Assembly (NCBI GenBank): GCA_965227155.1
Contig: OZ245731.1
Location: 1,860,001-1,924,000, forward strand
Length of the DNA stretch: 64,000 nt
Reading direction: 5' to 3'
From: UBA6059 sp965227155
GTDB taxonomy: Bacteria > Bacteroidota > Bacteroidia > Cytophagales > Cyclobacteriaceae
Shown here: in pieces, positions 53,360-63,044 of the stretch
Layout of the letters: each line of letters starts with the position of its first letter
Numbering within the stretch: position 1 is the stretch's first letter
The notes under the pieces: generated by a model
What the model was told of the DNA's origin: nothing
Database searches by the model: none
Seen by the model: only the letters and a program-made list of their open reading frames with translations
Program-made: the position numbers and the translations under genes

Positions 53360-55501
53360 ATGGCTATACTCACATCTAATGACTTTTTGACACTATCTGT
53401 AGAGGATGGCGTAGGAATCATTACCATGGATCTGAAAGGGGAAGAATGGAATAAAGTTACCCTCAGTATGGTCGGTGATTTTGAAGATCTTCTACAGACC
53501 ATTGATAGTGAACCTGCCATTAAGGCGGTAGTATTAATCAGCGGTAAAAAGGGGTTTATGGCCGGTGCTGATATCGAAGAGTTCTTGAAAATGGGTCCGG
53601 GTGAAGCTGCCTCAACCGCCAATACTGGCCATGCATTGTTTGCTAAAATTGAAGATTCGAAAAAGCCTTTTGTCTCGGCCATTCATGGTGCCTGTATGGG
53701 AGGAGGTACAGAAATATCATTAGCCTGTGCGGCCAGAGTGGTCAGCAATCATAAATCTACAGTCATGGCGCTCCCGGAAGTTAAGCTGGGCCTATTGCCG
53801 GGATTGGGAGGTACATACCGGCTTCCGAAGCTTATCGGCTTACAAAAGTCTTTAGACATGATGCTGACTGGCAAAAACATTTACGCCTATCGAGCCTATA
53901 AAATGGGTCTTGCCGATCAGATTGTAGATCAACCCAAGTTGTTAACTGCAGCAAAAAAACTGGCACTAAGCATTGCAGAAGGCAAATTCAAACGCAAGGA
54001 CAAACGAAGTACCCAGGAAAAACTGCTGGAGGGTAATCCAATCACCCGAAATATTATTTTCAAAAAGGCCAAAGAGCAGGTGCTTCGCAGTACGTACAGT
54101 AACTACCCTGCCCCACTTCAGATTTTGGCTTCCGTGAAAGATGGTTTTGGACAACCGAGATCAAAAGCCCTGGACCAGGAAGCTAAAAAGTTTGATGGGC
54201 TGATGCAATCACCGGAAAGCAAACAGCTGATCAACATCTTTTTTGCAATGAATGCCCTGAAAAAAAATCCACTCAAGGATCAGGCGAAGCAGGTAAATAC
54301 ATTGGCCGTATTGGGTGCCGGTCTTATGGGTGAAGGCATTGCAGAGGTTAGCGTCAACAATGCTATGGACATCATTCTGAAAGATATTCAGATAGATATG
54401 CTGACCAAAGCCCGCAAAAACATATGGACCAGCCTTTCTAAAAAGGTAAAGTACAAATCGATACAAAAAGCGGAAGCAGAAGCGCTCATCAATAAAATCT
54501 ATGCTACCATCGATTACGATAGAAGCTTCAAAAAAGCTGATATGGTCATTGAGGCAGTTTTTGAAGATCTCGATTTGAAGCATAGAGTGCTGGCAGATAC
54601 TGAAGCGGTAGTTCCCAAACATTGTGTGATTGCTTCCAACACCTCAGCACTACCCATTTCGGCTATTGCCGAGAAGTCCAGGCGGCCTTCACAGATTGTA
54701 GGTATGCATTATTTCAGCCCGGTGCAGAAGATGCCGCTGCTGGAAATAATAACCACTGAGAAAACAGAGGGATGGGTAACTGCCACCGCTCTGGAAGTAG
54801 GCGTGCGGCAGGGCAAAACCTGCATTGTGGTGAAAGATGGCCCGGGATTCTACACCACAAGAATTCTAGCTCCTTTTATGAATGAAGCATTGATGATGCT
54901 GGAGGAAGGAGCAGATATCCTGCAATTAGACAAGGCACTGAAAAAATTTGGGTTCCCCGTAGGTCCGGTCACTTTGATGGACGAGGTAGGCATTGACGTA
55001 GGTGCGCATATCAATCGAGGTGAACTAAGAAAATTCTTTGATCAGCGAGGGGCAGAATCATCCAACGTGATGGCCAAGCTGGAAGAGGCTGGCTACAAAG
55101 GCCGGAAAAACAAAAAAGGCTTTTTACAATACGATGAAAAAACGGGCAAAAAAATAAGAGGCCAGGCCAACGAAGAGATTTATGCCTTTTTTGGAGGAAA
55201 GCAAAGGAAGACTTTCACTGAAGAGGAAATGCAAGATCGCCTCTCGCTAATGATGATTAATGAGGCGTTACTTTGTTTGCAGGAAGGCATCATCAAAGAG
55301 CCCAGAGATGGCGATATAGGGGCAGTTTTTGGTTTGGGTTTTCCTCCATTCCGCGGAGGTCCATTCCGTTATTCGGATGCCCTTGGACCCGAACAATTGC
55401 TCAGGAAAATGGAGCAATATCAGAAGATTGGCAAGCGGTTTACACCAGCTGATATATTAATAGACTATGTAAAATCAAATCAAAAATTTTATAACCAATA
55501 A
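53360..55501 (+). CDS. Multifunctional enoyl-CoA hydratase / 3-hydroxyacyl-CoA dehydrogenase (FadJ-like), copy 1
   Basis: A 713-residue fusion enzyme. The crotonase half (1-190) has the catalytic glutamates in GGGTEISLAC and LPEVKLGLLPG and the oxyanion segment FMAGADIEEF. The dehydrogenase half begins with the NAD loop VLGAGLMGEGIAEV and holds the catalytic His in GMHYFSPVQKMP. The C-terminal domain ends GFPPFRGGPFRY. It hydrates enoyl-CoA and oxidises the hydroxyacyl-CoA product. It is the first gene of the beta-oxidation operon, with 4 bases to the next gene. Confidence 0.94.
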   Translation: MAILTSNDFLTLSVEDGVGIITMDLKGEEWNKVTLSMVGDFEDLLQTIDSEPAIKAVVLISGKKGFMAGADIEEFLKMGPGEAASTANTGHALFAKIEDSKKPFVSAIHGACMGGGTEISLACAARVVSNHKSTVMALPEVKLGLLPGLGGTYRLPKLIGLQKSLDMMLTGKNIYAYRAYKMGLADQIVDQPKLLTAAKKLALSIAEGKFKRKDKRSTQEKLLEGNPITRNIIFKKAKEQVLRSTYSNYPAPLQILASVKDGFGQPRSKALDQEAKKFDGLMQSPESKQLINIFFAMNALKKNPLKDQAKQVNTLAVLGAGLMGEGIAEVSVNNAMDIILKDIQIDMLTKARKNIWTSLSKKVKYKSIQKAEAEALINKIYATIDYDRSFKKADMVIEAVFEDLDLKHRVLADTEAVVPKHCVIASNTSALPISAIAEKSRRPSQIVGMHYFSPVQKMPLLEIITTEKTEGWVTATALEVGVRQGKTCIVVKDGPGFYTTRILAPFMNEALMMLEEGADILQLDKALKKFGFPVGPVTLMDEVGIDVGAHINRGELRKFFDQRGAESSNVMAKLEEAGYKGRKNKKGFLQYDEKTGKKIRGQANEEIYAFFGGKQRKTFTEEEMQDRLSLMMINEALLCLQEGIIKEPRDGDIGAVFGLGFPPFRGGPFRYSDALGPEQLLRKMEQYQKIGKRFTPADILIDYVKSNQKFYNQ

Positions 55502-55505
55502 GAAA

Positions 55506-57311
55506 ATGGCTAAACAATATTATTCACCCAGAAATTTATCGTTCCTGCTGTACGAAACCCACCAGGTAGAAGATGTATTGGCTACTGAGCGTTTCGGCCA
55601 CATGGATAAAGAAACCATGGACATGATGCTCGAAACAGCCAAGCAAATTGGCGATACACATCTATATCCTGCTTTGGAAGCGATGGATCGAGAGGAGCCC
55701 GAAGCAAAAGACGGCACCTGCAAAGTACACCCTAAAATCGGGCCGTGGTTAAAGGAAATGGGTGAAGGAGGCTGGATAAGTGTCAATGCACCTTTAGAGG
55801 CAGGAGGCATGCAGGTACCTACCATGCTGGAATCCTGCTTTAGCTTCATTTTCCAGGCAGCTAATAACGGGGTTTACCCTTTCGTAGGCCTTACCATGGG
55901 TGCTGCCAACCTCATCCAGTCATTCGGCACCCAGGAGCAAAAAGATGAATACCTGCCCGATATGTATGCAGGCAAACACACCGGTACCATGTGTCTGACA
56001 GAGCCTGATGCCGGCAGTTCGCTTTCTGACATTAAAACTACGGCCATTCCACAGTCTGATGGAAGCTATAAAATTGTAGGTCAGAAAATCTTCATCACGG
56101 CGGGGGATCATCAGCATGGTGAAAATGTAATCCACCTACTTTTGGCCAGGATTGAGGGCGCTCCCGCCGGTACCAAAGGCATCTCGCTTTTTATCGTTCC
56201 CAAAAAGAGAAAAAATAGCGAAGGACAATTGGTGAACAATGATGTGCAGGTAGCTGGAATTTACCATAAAATGGGACAAAAATCTGCCCCGGCTTGCCAT
56301 ATGGTTTTCGGTGAAAAGGAAAATTGCTACGGCTATCTTGTAGGAGAAAAAAATAAAGGCCTGGGCTATATGTTCCAGATGATGAATGAAGCCCGTATCA
56401 TGGTAGGTGTTACGGGTGTTTCTGTAGCTTCAGCCGCTTATTATGCAGCATTGGAATATGCTAATGAGCGTCCTCAGGGCCGTCGATTGAACGAAAAGGA
56501 CCCAACCAAGCCACCAACCATGATCATCAACCACCCCGATGTAAAGCGCATGCTTTTATTCCAAAAGGCGGTGGTAGAGGGTAGCATTTCGCTGGTGATG
56601 GAATGCTCAAAATTCCATGATATGGCCCATGCAACCACGGGCGAAGAAAAGCAGCGGTATGATTTATTGCTTGACCTGCTAACACCGGTTGCCAAGACCT
56701 TCCCTTGTGAATATGGTATTGCCAGCGTCAGCAATTCATTGCAGGTTTTTGGAGGCTATGGTTACACCAAAGATTTCGAACTAGAGCAATTTTATCGCGA
56801 TATAAGAATCACCACCATTTACGAGGGTACCACAGGCATCCAATCACTGGATCTACTGGGTAGAAAAGTGACCCAGGCCAACGGTAAGGGTCTGCAATAT
56901 CTACATGGGCTGATCAACAAAACCATCGAAGATGCCAAAACCTTCGATGATTTGAAGCCTTATGCAGATCAGCTTAAAACAGAAACACAACGTATCGGCT
57001 CGGTAACCTCTCACCTATTGCAGTTTGCCTTAAAAGGTGATTATGAGCGATTCCTGGCTGACGCCAATCTTTATATGGATATGTTCAGCATCATTACGGT
57101 AGGCTGGCAATGGCTAAAGCAGGCAGTAGTTGCCAAAAAAGCCATGGTGACACAAACTACTGAAGGCACCGAGCTGGCTTTCTACGAAAGTAAAATCCAT
57201 ACAATGAAGTACTGGTTCCATTACGAAATGCCCAAGACGCAGGGTCTTGCAACTCGATTAATGGATAATGAAGTCCTTACGATTACTGACAGGACAGATG
57301 TTTTGGTCTAA
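55506..57311 (+). CDS. Acyl-CoA dehydrogenase (601 aa type)
   Basis: The 601-residue enzyme has the extended N-terminus (SPRNLSFLLYETHQVEDVL) and C-terminal helical domain of the large ACAD group related to DmdC/FadE12-type enzymes. The active-site Glu is in YEGTTGIQSLDLLGR, and the FAD/substrate region is TEPDAGSSLSDIKTTA. It introduces the first double bond into acyl-CoA. It lies between the first multifunctional enzyme and a second ACAD gene, all within 20 bases of each other. Confidence 0.93.
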   Translation: MAKQYYSPRNLSFLLYETHQVEDVLATERFGHMDKETMDMMLETAKQIGDTHLYPALEAMDREEPEAKDGTCKVHPKIGPWLKEMGEGGWISVNAPLEAGGMQVPTMLESCFSFIFQAANNGVYPFVGLTMGAANLIQSFGTQEQKDEYLPDMYAGKHTGTMCLTEPDAGSSLSDIKTTAIPQSDGSYKIVGQKIFITAGDHQHGENVIHLLLARIEGAPAGTKGISLFIVPKKRKNSEGQLVNNDVQVAGIYHKMGQKSAPACHMVFGEKENCYGYLVGEKNKGLGYMFQMMNEARIMVGVTGVSVASAAYYAALEYANERPQGRRLNEKDPTKPPTMIINHPDVKRMLLFQKAVVEGSISLVMECSKFHDMAHATTGEEKQRYDLLLDLLTPVAKTFPCEYGIASVSNSLQVFGGYGYTKDFELEQFYRDIRITTIYEGTTGIQSLDLLGRKVTQANGKGLQYLHGLINKTIEDAKTFDDLKPYADQLKTETQRIGSVTSHLLQFALKGDYERFLADANLYMDMFSIITVGWQWLKQAVVAKKAMVTQTTEGTELAFYESKIHTMKYWFHYEMPKTQGLATRLMDNEVLTITDRTDVLV

Positions 57312-57326
57312 CCACTAAATTCTTAT

Positions 57327-58898
57327 ATGATGAAATCACCTTATTTCAATGAGGATCATGCGCTGTTCAGGCAAACGGTCAGGGATTTTGTAGACAAGGA
57401 GATTAGGCCATACATCGATGAATGGGAAAAAAATCAACAGATACCCCGGTCGCTCTGGAAGAAGATGGGCGACCAGGGCTACCTGGGCCTAAACTATCCG
57501 GAGCAATATGGGGGTAGTGCCGCGGATTTTTTCTATTCCGTAATTTTCGTAGAAGAACTGGCCAAATGTGGTGCTGCCGGAGTACCGGCGGCTGTAAGTG
57601 TGCATCAATATATGGCTGTGGCTCACATTGCTGAGGCAGGATCAGATGAGCTCAAACAGAGGTACCTGAAACCTGCGATTGCCGGTGATAAAATTGCCTC
57701 ACTTGGCATCAGCGAACCGCATGCGGGTTCCAATGTAGCCGGGATCAAAACACGGGCCGTGCGTGAGGGCGATCACTACATTGTCAATGGTTCCAAAACT
57801 TTCATTACCAATGGCTATTACGCAGATTTCACTACAGTGGCGGTGATTACCGATCCTAATGCAGGGGTGGGTGGCATCAGTCTACTGGTAATAGACAAGG
57901 ACACACCGGGCTTTACAGCAAATAAGCTTGATAAAATGGGCTGGCATAGCTCAGATACCGGTGAGTTATTCTTTGAAAATGTGAAAGTGCCGGTTTCTAA
58001 CCTCATCGGTGAGGAAGGGCGCGGTTTCTATTACATCATGGACAGCTTTCAGCTGGAGCGGCTTATTGGTGCCGTTATGGCTGTGGGTGGCTGCGAGGAT
58101 ACTATGCAAACTACGCTGCAGTACATGAAAGAAAGGGAAGCTTTTGGTAGACCGATCGCCAAATTCCAGGCTTTACGCCATAGAATGGCAGATCTGGCTT
58201 CAGAGCTGGAGTCCATCAAGCAATTTGTGCACCATACCGCCTGGTTGCATAATGAAGGCGAATTTGCCGTGCAGCAATGTTCTATGGCTAAGCTGCTGGC
58301 TTCCGAGCTGGGAAAAAAGATGGCCGATGAATGTCTCCAAATGTTTGGTGGCTATGGTTACATGAAAGATTTTCCTATTGAGCGCATGTATAGGGATGCC
58401 AGGGTAGGCACCATTGTAGGCGGCACCTCTGAGATTATGCGCGAGATCATCACCAAAACCCTGATCGATGATACCAAATATGATTCAGCCTATAAAAACC
58501 CCGGCAAACCAAAAGCAGCAGCAGCTTCAAACGGACAAGTGAAACCCAAAGAACAACCCATGGAAGGACCCAAACCAGAAATCGCAAGAGACATCATTTT
58601 GTCCCTTGAAAGTAGATTCAGACCGGAAAAGGCTGGAGATTTTGCGGCAGTTTTTCATTTTGATATTGCCGGAGACAATGGTGGTCAATTTACAGCTACC
58701 ATCGGCGAAGGTGCCTGCAAGGTGAATGAAGGCCATGTCGGATCTCCTACTTGCACTATTTCAACCAAAGACATTGTATATGAAGAAATAGAGCTGGGCA
58801 AGCGAAACCCTGAAATGGCAGTGATGATGGGTAAAATCAAAATCAGCAACATCAGCGAAATGATGAAGTTCACGAAATTATTCAAACGTTTATTCTAA
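57327..58898 (+). CDS. Acyl-CoA dehydrogenase fused to a sterol-carrier (SCP2) domain
   Basis: The protein is 523 residues. The ACAD part (5-390) is complete, with SEPHAGSNVAGIKT, FITNGYYADF and the catalytic base region GGTSEIMREI. A Lys/Pro/Ala-rich linker (GKPKAAAASNGQ) leads to residues 418-523, which form an SCP2-like domain: RDIILSLESRF, FHFDIAGDNGG, CTISTKDIVYEEIELG, then MMGKIKISNIS. SCP2 domains bind lipids or acyl-CoA. Such a fusion could channel substrate to the dehydrogenase. It is the third gene of the operon; the upstream ATG (one codon earlier than a second) is kept. Confidence 0.93.
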   Translation: MMKSPYFNEDHALFRQTVRDFVDKEIRPYIDEWEKNQQIPRSLWKKMGDQGYLGLNYPEQYGGSAADFFYSVIFVEELAKCGAAGVPAAVSVHQYMAVAHIAEAGSDELKQRYLKPAIAGDKIASLGISEPHAGSNVAGIKTRAVREGDHYIVNGSKTFITNGYYADFTTVAVITDPNAGVGGISLLVIDKDTPGFTANKLDKMGWHSSDTGELFFENVKVPVSNLIGEEGRGFYYIMDSFQLERLIGAVMAVGGCEDTMQTTLQYMKEREAFGRPIAKFQALRHRMADLASELESIKQFVHHTAWLHNEGEFAVQQCSMAKLLASELGKKMADECLQMFGGYGYMKDFPIERMYRDARVGTIVGGTSEIMREIITKTLIDDTKYDSAYKNPGKPKAAAASNGQVKPKEQPMEGPKPEIARDIILSLESRFRPEKAGDFAAVFHFDIAGDNGGQFTATIGEGACKVNEGHVGSPTCTISTKDIVYEEIELGKRNPEMAVMMGKIKISNISEMMKFTKLFKRLF

Positions 58899-58928
58899 TC
58901 TCTCAAACCAAAAACAACATACTCAAAA

Positions 58929-60131
58929 ATGAACGAAGCATATATTTTCGATGCGGTTAGAACGCCTCGTGGTAAAAAAAAGGGATCCCTTTGGGAAGTG
59001 ACCCCTACACAGCTATTGGTGACTCTACTAAAGGCACTTCAGGAGCGCAATGACCTTGACACCTCAAAAGTTGAGGATTTGATATTGGGATGTGTAACCC
59101 AGGTCATGGAGCAGGGTGGCAATATTGCCAAAACGGCTGTGCAGCAGGCTGGTTACGACAATCAAGTTTCCGGTATGACAATCAATCGCTTCTGCGCCAG
59201 TGGTCTTGAGGCATTCAACATTGCCGCTGCAAAAGTGATGGCCGGACAAATGGACCTTGTTCTTGCTGGTGGTGTAGAATCTATGTCCAGAATACAGATG
59301 GGCAGTGATGGCGGCTCTATTTTCATGGATCCTGCCGTTTCATTCGATCAGTATTTTGTGCCTCAAGGCATTTCAGCTGACCTTATCGCCACCAAATGGG
59401 GCTATACACGCGATTTGCTGGATGAATACGCCGTACAATCGCAGGATCGTGCAGCCAAAGCCTGGGAAAGAAAGGCATTTGCCAAATCGATAATTCCAAT
59501 TAAAGATATCAATGGTTTTACCATTTTGGATCATGATGAAAATGTAAGGCCCGGCACCACCAAAGAAGTGCTTGCGGGCCTGAATCCCTCCTTTGAGATG
59601 ATGGGACAGATGGGTGGTTTTGACAAGGTAGCCCTGCAGCGATATCCCGAGCTCGATAAGATCAATCATGTACACCATCCTGGCAATTCATCAGCGATAG
59701 TAGATGGAGCAGCGGTAATGCTAATCGGCACCAAAGAAATGGGTGAAGCTCTAGGCCTCAAAGCAAGGGCTAAAGTCAGGTCGTTTTCGGTAGTTGGCAC
59801 AGAGCCTACCATTATGCTGACTGGCCCTGGCCCGGCAGCCAAGAAAGCCCTCAAAAAAGCCGGGATGGACAAAAATGATGTTGACCTGTATGAGATTAAT
59901 GAGGCTTTTGCTTCCATGATCATGAGATTTTTGGATGATGTGCCCATCGATCAGGATAAGTTAAATGTGAATGGTGGTGCCATTGCACTTGGCCATCCAC
60001 TGGGTGCTACCGGCAATATCATTCTCGGTACTTTGCTAGATGAGCTGGAAGCCCGTGACAAAGAAACCGGTCTTGCAGGCTTATGTATAGGCGGAGGTAT
60101 GGGCGTTGCTACCATTATTGAGCGCGTTTAA
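58929..60131 (+). CDS. Acetyl-CoA C-acyltransferase (thiolase)
   Basis: The 400-residue thiolase has the nucleophile Cys89 (NRFCASGLEA), the NEAFAS motif, GHPLGATGN and the terminal GLCIGGGMGVA motif. It cleaves 3-ketoacyl-CoA to acetyl-CoA and a shortened acyl-CoA, completing a beta-oxidation round with the flanking genes. It is the fourth operon gene, 30 bases after the ACAD-SCP2 gene. A second, FadI-like thiolase is at 50249. Confidence 0.94.
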   Translation: MNEAYIFDAVRTPRGKKKGSLWEVTPTQLLVTLLKALQERNDLDTSKVEDLILGCVTQVMEQGGNIAKTAVQQAGYDNQVSGMTINRFCASGLEAFNIAAAKVMAGQMDLVLAGGVESMSRIQMGSDGGSIFMDPAVSFDQYFVPQGISADLIATKWGYTRDLLDEYAVQSQDRAAKAWERKAFAKSIIPIKDINGFTILDHDENVRPGTTKEVLAGLNPSFEMMGQMGGFDKVALQRYPELDKINHVHHPGNSSAIVDGAAVMLIGTKEMGEALGLKARAKVRSFSVVGTEPTIMLTGPGPAAKKALKKAGMDKNDVDLYEINEAFASMIMRFLDDVPIDQDKLNVNGGAIALGHPLGATGNIILGTLLDELEARDKETGLAGLCIGGGMGVATIIERV

Positions 60132-60184
60132 GCGCGTCCATTCATTAATCCAAATCATCATTATTTAAACAATATTGAAACCCG

Positions 60185-62329
60185 ATGAATACAGAAATAA
60201 ATAAAGAGATACTTGATTATACCGTAGATGGGGATGGTATAGCCGTGATTACGGTTAACATGCAAAACCACCCTACCAATGTACTTAATGACAGCACAGT
60301 GCCCGCTATTTTGGCAGCTTCCCGCAAGGCTATTGCCGATGAAGCTGTTAAAGGTGTGGTTATCACCTCGGCCAAGAAAGACTTTATTGCAGGCGCCGAT
60401 TTGAAGCATTTTACTAGCCTTACGGATAAGGAAGCTCTTTTCAAGATGGTGGTAGAGATGAATCAGGGCTTCATCGAAATGGAAACCAGTGGTAAGCCGT
60501 TCGTGGCGGCGATCAATGGAAATGCACTAGGTGGCGGCTATGAGGTGGCGTTAGGTTGTCATCATCGCATTGCCTGGAATAATGCCGGCTACAAAATTGG
60601 GTTGCCTGAGGTAACTCTTGGCTTGCTACCGGGTGGTGGAGGTACCCAAAGACTACCACGGTTGATTGGTGTCGAAAAAGCGTTGCAGATTATCATTCAG
60701 GGTCAACAACTAAGACCTGAGGAGGCGCTCAAGCAAGGTTTGGTTCACGAGCTGGTAGACAATCTGGAAGACCTGGTGCCTAAAGCCAAGGCCTGGATCA
60801 AAGAAGTAGGCACTATCAAACAACCCTGGGATGAGAAGGGCTATAAAATCCCGGGCGGTGCAGTAATGTCACCTAAGGTGGCTCAGACTTTTGGTGCCGG
60901 TGTGGCGTTAACCCGTGGCAAAACCAAAGGCAACTATCCTTCGGCTCAATATGCAATGAGCTGTGTGTATGAAGGCTTGCAGCTAACCATGGAGCGCGCA
61001 ATCATTGTAGAGGCCCGGTATTTTGTAAAGTCTTTGTTCAGCAAAGAGGCACACAACATTATCAGAACCGGATTTTTCAATATTGGGAAAGCCAATAAAG
61101 GAACCGCCAGACCAAAGGATGTTGAAAAATTTGAGTTCAAGAAAATAGGCATTCTAGGTGCCGGCATGATGGGCGCGGGTATCGCATATGTAACTGCCAA
61201 GGCAGGTATTGATTGTGTCCTCAAGGATGTCTCGCTGGAATCAGCAGAAAATGGCAAGGCTTACAGTGTAAGCCTGATGGATAAGGCCGTCAGCAGAGGC
61301 TATAAAACTCAGGCTGACAAGGATGCCCTTTTGTCAAAAATAAAGGCTACTGATCAGGTAGCTGACCTTGATGGTTGCGATTTGGTTATTGAGGCGGTGT
61401 TTGAAAACCGGGAGCTAAAAGCTAAGGTGACCCAGGAAACGGAAGCAGTGATGGCTGAAGGAGGCATCTTTGCTTCTAACACTTCCACCCTGCCAATTAC
61501 CGGCTTGGCCAAAGCTTCCAAAGCGCCTGAGAATTTCATAGGGCTACACTTCTTCTCACCGGTTGATAAAATGCCGTTGGTTGAGATCATTATGGGAGAG
61601 CAAACCTCTAATTATGCCTTAGCCGGGGCTATAGATTATGTGATGAAGATCAAAAAGACACCTATTGTGGTGAATGACAGTCGAGGCTTCTTCACATCTC
61701 GGGTATTCAGCACATTCACCAATGAAGGCATGGGTCTGTTACTGGAAGGTACACCACCGGCATTGATCGAAAATGCTGCCCTGGATGCTGGCATGCCGGT
61801 AGGTCCCCTGGCAGTCACGGATGAGGTGAATCTTGGATTGGTTCAGAAAATCGTGAGGCAAACGGAGAAGGATACCGGCAAAAAAGATGAAAGTGCAGCG
61901 AGTAAAATAGCTGACCTGTTCGTGGATGAATTGGATCGGCCTGGTAAGCGGCAGGGCAAAGGTTTTTATGAATATCCTGACAAGGGTAAGAAATACCTGT
62001 GGCCTGGATTGTCAGATCGATTCCCGGTGAAGGGCGATCATCCTGACTATGAGGAGATCAAAACAAGATACCTGACCATCATGGCATTGGAAACTTATCG
62101 CTGCCTGGAAGAAGGTGTATTAAGGGCACCTGAAGATGGAGATATCGGCTCGATACTCGGCTTTGGTTATCCAATTTATACCGGTGGTGCCATTAGCTAC
62201 ATAGATTATGTTGGAGCCGACACCTTTGTGGCCAATTGTGATCGGTTCGCCGAAATATACGGGGATCGTTTCAAAGTGCCTGGTTCCCTTAGAGCAAAAG
62301 CTTCAGGGAAAGAAGCGGTAATGGCTTAG
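60185..62329 (+). CDS. Multifunctional enoyl-CoA hydratase / 3-hydroxyacyl-CoA dehydrogenase (FadJ-like), copy 2
   Basis: The 714-residue enzyme has the same layout as copy 1 but is clearly divergent. Crotonase motifs are IAGADLKHF, GGGYEVALGC and LPEVTLGLLPGGGGTQ. Dehydrogenase motifs are ILGAGMMGAGIAYV and the catalytic His in GLHFFSPVDKMP. The C-terminus has GFGYPIYTGGAISY. Two multifunctional enzymes in one operon suggest different chain-length or branched-chain preferences. It is the last operon gene and is followed by an intrinsic terminator. Confidence 0.95.
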   Translation: MNTEINKEILDYTVDGDGIAVITVNMQNHPTNVLNDSTVPAILAASRKAIADEAVKGVVITSAKKDFIAGADLKHFTSLTDKEALFKMVVEMNQGFIEMETSGKPFVAAINGNALGGGYEVALGCHHRIAWNNAGYKIGLPEVTLGLLPGGGGTQRLPRLIGVEKALQIIIQGQQLRPEEALKQGLVHELVDNLEDLVPKAKAWIKEVGTIKQPWDEKGYKIPGGAVMSPKVAQTFGAGVALTRGKTKGNYPSAQYAMSCVYEGLQLTMERAIIVEARYFVKSLFSKEAHNIIRTGFFNIGKANKGTARPKDVEKFEFKKIGILGAGMMGAGIAYVTAKAGIDCVLKDVSLESAENGKAYSVSLMDKAVSRGYKTQADKDALLSKIKATDQVADLDGCDLVIEAVFENRELKAKVTQETEAVMAEGGIFASNTSTLPITGLAKASKAPENFIGLHFFSPVDKMPLVEIIMGEQTSNYALAGAIDYVMKIKKTPIVVNDSRGFFTSRVFSTFTNEGMGLLLEGTPPALIENAALDAGMPVGPLAVTDEVNLGLVQKIVRQTEKDTGKKDESAASKIADLFVDELDRPGKRQGKGFYEYPDKGKKYLWPGLSDRFPVKGDHPDYEEIKTRYLTIMALETYRCLEEGVLRAPEDGDIGSILGFGYPIYTGGAISYIDYVGADTFVANCDRFAEIYGDRFKVPGSLRAKASGKEAVMA

Positions 62330-62358
62330 GCGATTTCAACTGAACAATAATATCGTTT

Positions 62359-62408
62359 AGAACTACCATTGATACAAATTCGTAATTGATGGTAGTTCTA
62401 TTTTTTTT
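62359..62408 (+). terminator. Intrinsic terminator of the beta-oxidation operon
   Basis: AGAACTACCAT (62359-62369) pairs perfectly with ATGGTAGTTCT (62389-62399) and is followed by A and eight T residues. It lies 30 bases after the last fad gene. A coding frame beginning at 62386 would start inside the hairpin, so the next gene is taken from 62431. Confidence 0.9.
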
Positions 62409-62430
62409 AATAATTGGTTATTTTACTCCT

Positions 62431-62688
62431 ATGGATGAAAATATTCTAAAGATCATGAATGAGGAGTTATTGGAACTCCGACAGATGAACAGGCTGGCCC
62501 AGCAAAGATTAGACCTGCAGAGAGAGGATCTGAATGAAACCAAAAAATGGGTAAAAGAACATGAAATAAGAATGACCAAACTGGATGAGTCAATAAATAG
62601 GCATCAAGCAGGTTTTGAGGTTCTCTTCAGAAATATGCAGGCAATGGAAGAAAGATTGACTAGAGAGTTGGATAAATTGAAAAAGTGA
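62431..62688 (+). CDS. Small coiled-coil protein
   Basis: 85 residues from MDENILKIMNEELLEL. The sequence is almost all heptad-like helix, rich in Glu, Lys, Leu and Arg (MNRLAQQRLDLQREDLNETK, MEERLTRELDKLKK). There is no signal peptide or enzymatic motif. It may be a small adaptor or regulator; the family is not recognised. It lies after the operon terminator and before a decayed nucleotidyltransferase gene. Confidence 0.6.
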   Translation: MDENILKIMNEELLELRQMNRLAQQRLDLQREDLNETKKWVKEHEIRMTKLDESINRHQAGFEVLFRNMQAMEERLTRELDKLKK

Positions 62689-62713
62689 CTATTGTCAAAA
62701 AACAAATAGACCA

Positions 62714-63007
62714 ATGATTTCATCCAGTCAAAAGCAACTCATATTATAGGTTCTGAAGCCTCTCAACCCCAAAATGGTAGGTGTATTTGGGTCAATGGCT
62801 AGAAATGAGTTTCCAGATAATGGTGACTTAGATATTCTTATAGATCCAGGCGAAAAAATAAACCTGCTAGACTTAATTGGTGCAGAATAGAAATTATCGG
62901 ATATATTAAAAACAAAGGTGGATCTTGTTAGTAGAAATGGCCTTTCTCCATACATAGCACCTTATATTGAGCAGGATTTGCAAGAGATTTACAATGCTGA
63001 AGGATAA
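62714..63007 (+). pseudogene. MntA-like nucleotidyltransferase with two in-frame TAG codons
   Basis: From ATG 62714 to TAA 63005-63007 one frame of 97 codons encodes a minimal nucleotidyltransferase: VGVFGSMARNEF with the GSxxR motif, DNGDLDILID with the metal aspartates, LLDLIGAE and KVDLVSRNGLSPYI. TAG codons interrupt it at 62747-62749 and 62888-62890, both at places where a glutamine codon (CAG) would fit the family. MntA proteins modify HEPN toxins in MNT-HEPN systems; no HEPN gene is seen downstream. It is most likely a recently inactivated gene; read-through is a remote alternative. Confidence 0.8.
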
Positions 63008-63015
63008 TCCTCCCC

Positions 63016-63044
63016 ATGGCCTGTCCCCTGACAGGCCATTTCTT
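63016..63044 (+). terminator. Intrinsic terminator-like hairpin
   Basis: ATGGCCTGTC (63016-63025) and GACAGGCCAT (63030-63039) form a perfect 10-bp GC-rich stem with a 4-base loop, followed by TTCTT. It is placed right after the nucleotidyltransferase pseudogene. Confidence 0.7.

Noticed and set aside
62386..62430. Upstream start (15 extra hydrophobic residues) for the small coiled-coil gene
   Set aside because: It begins inside the right arm of the intrinsic terminator and encodes the U-tract; ATG at 62431 is a better start.
62728..62955. 75-codon minus-strand frame
   Set aside because: It is antisense to the nucleotidyltransferase frame, whose sense strand carries clear family motifs.
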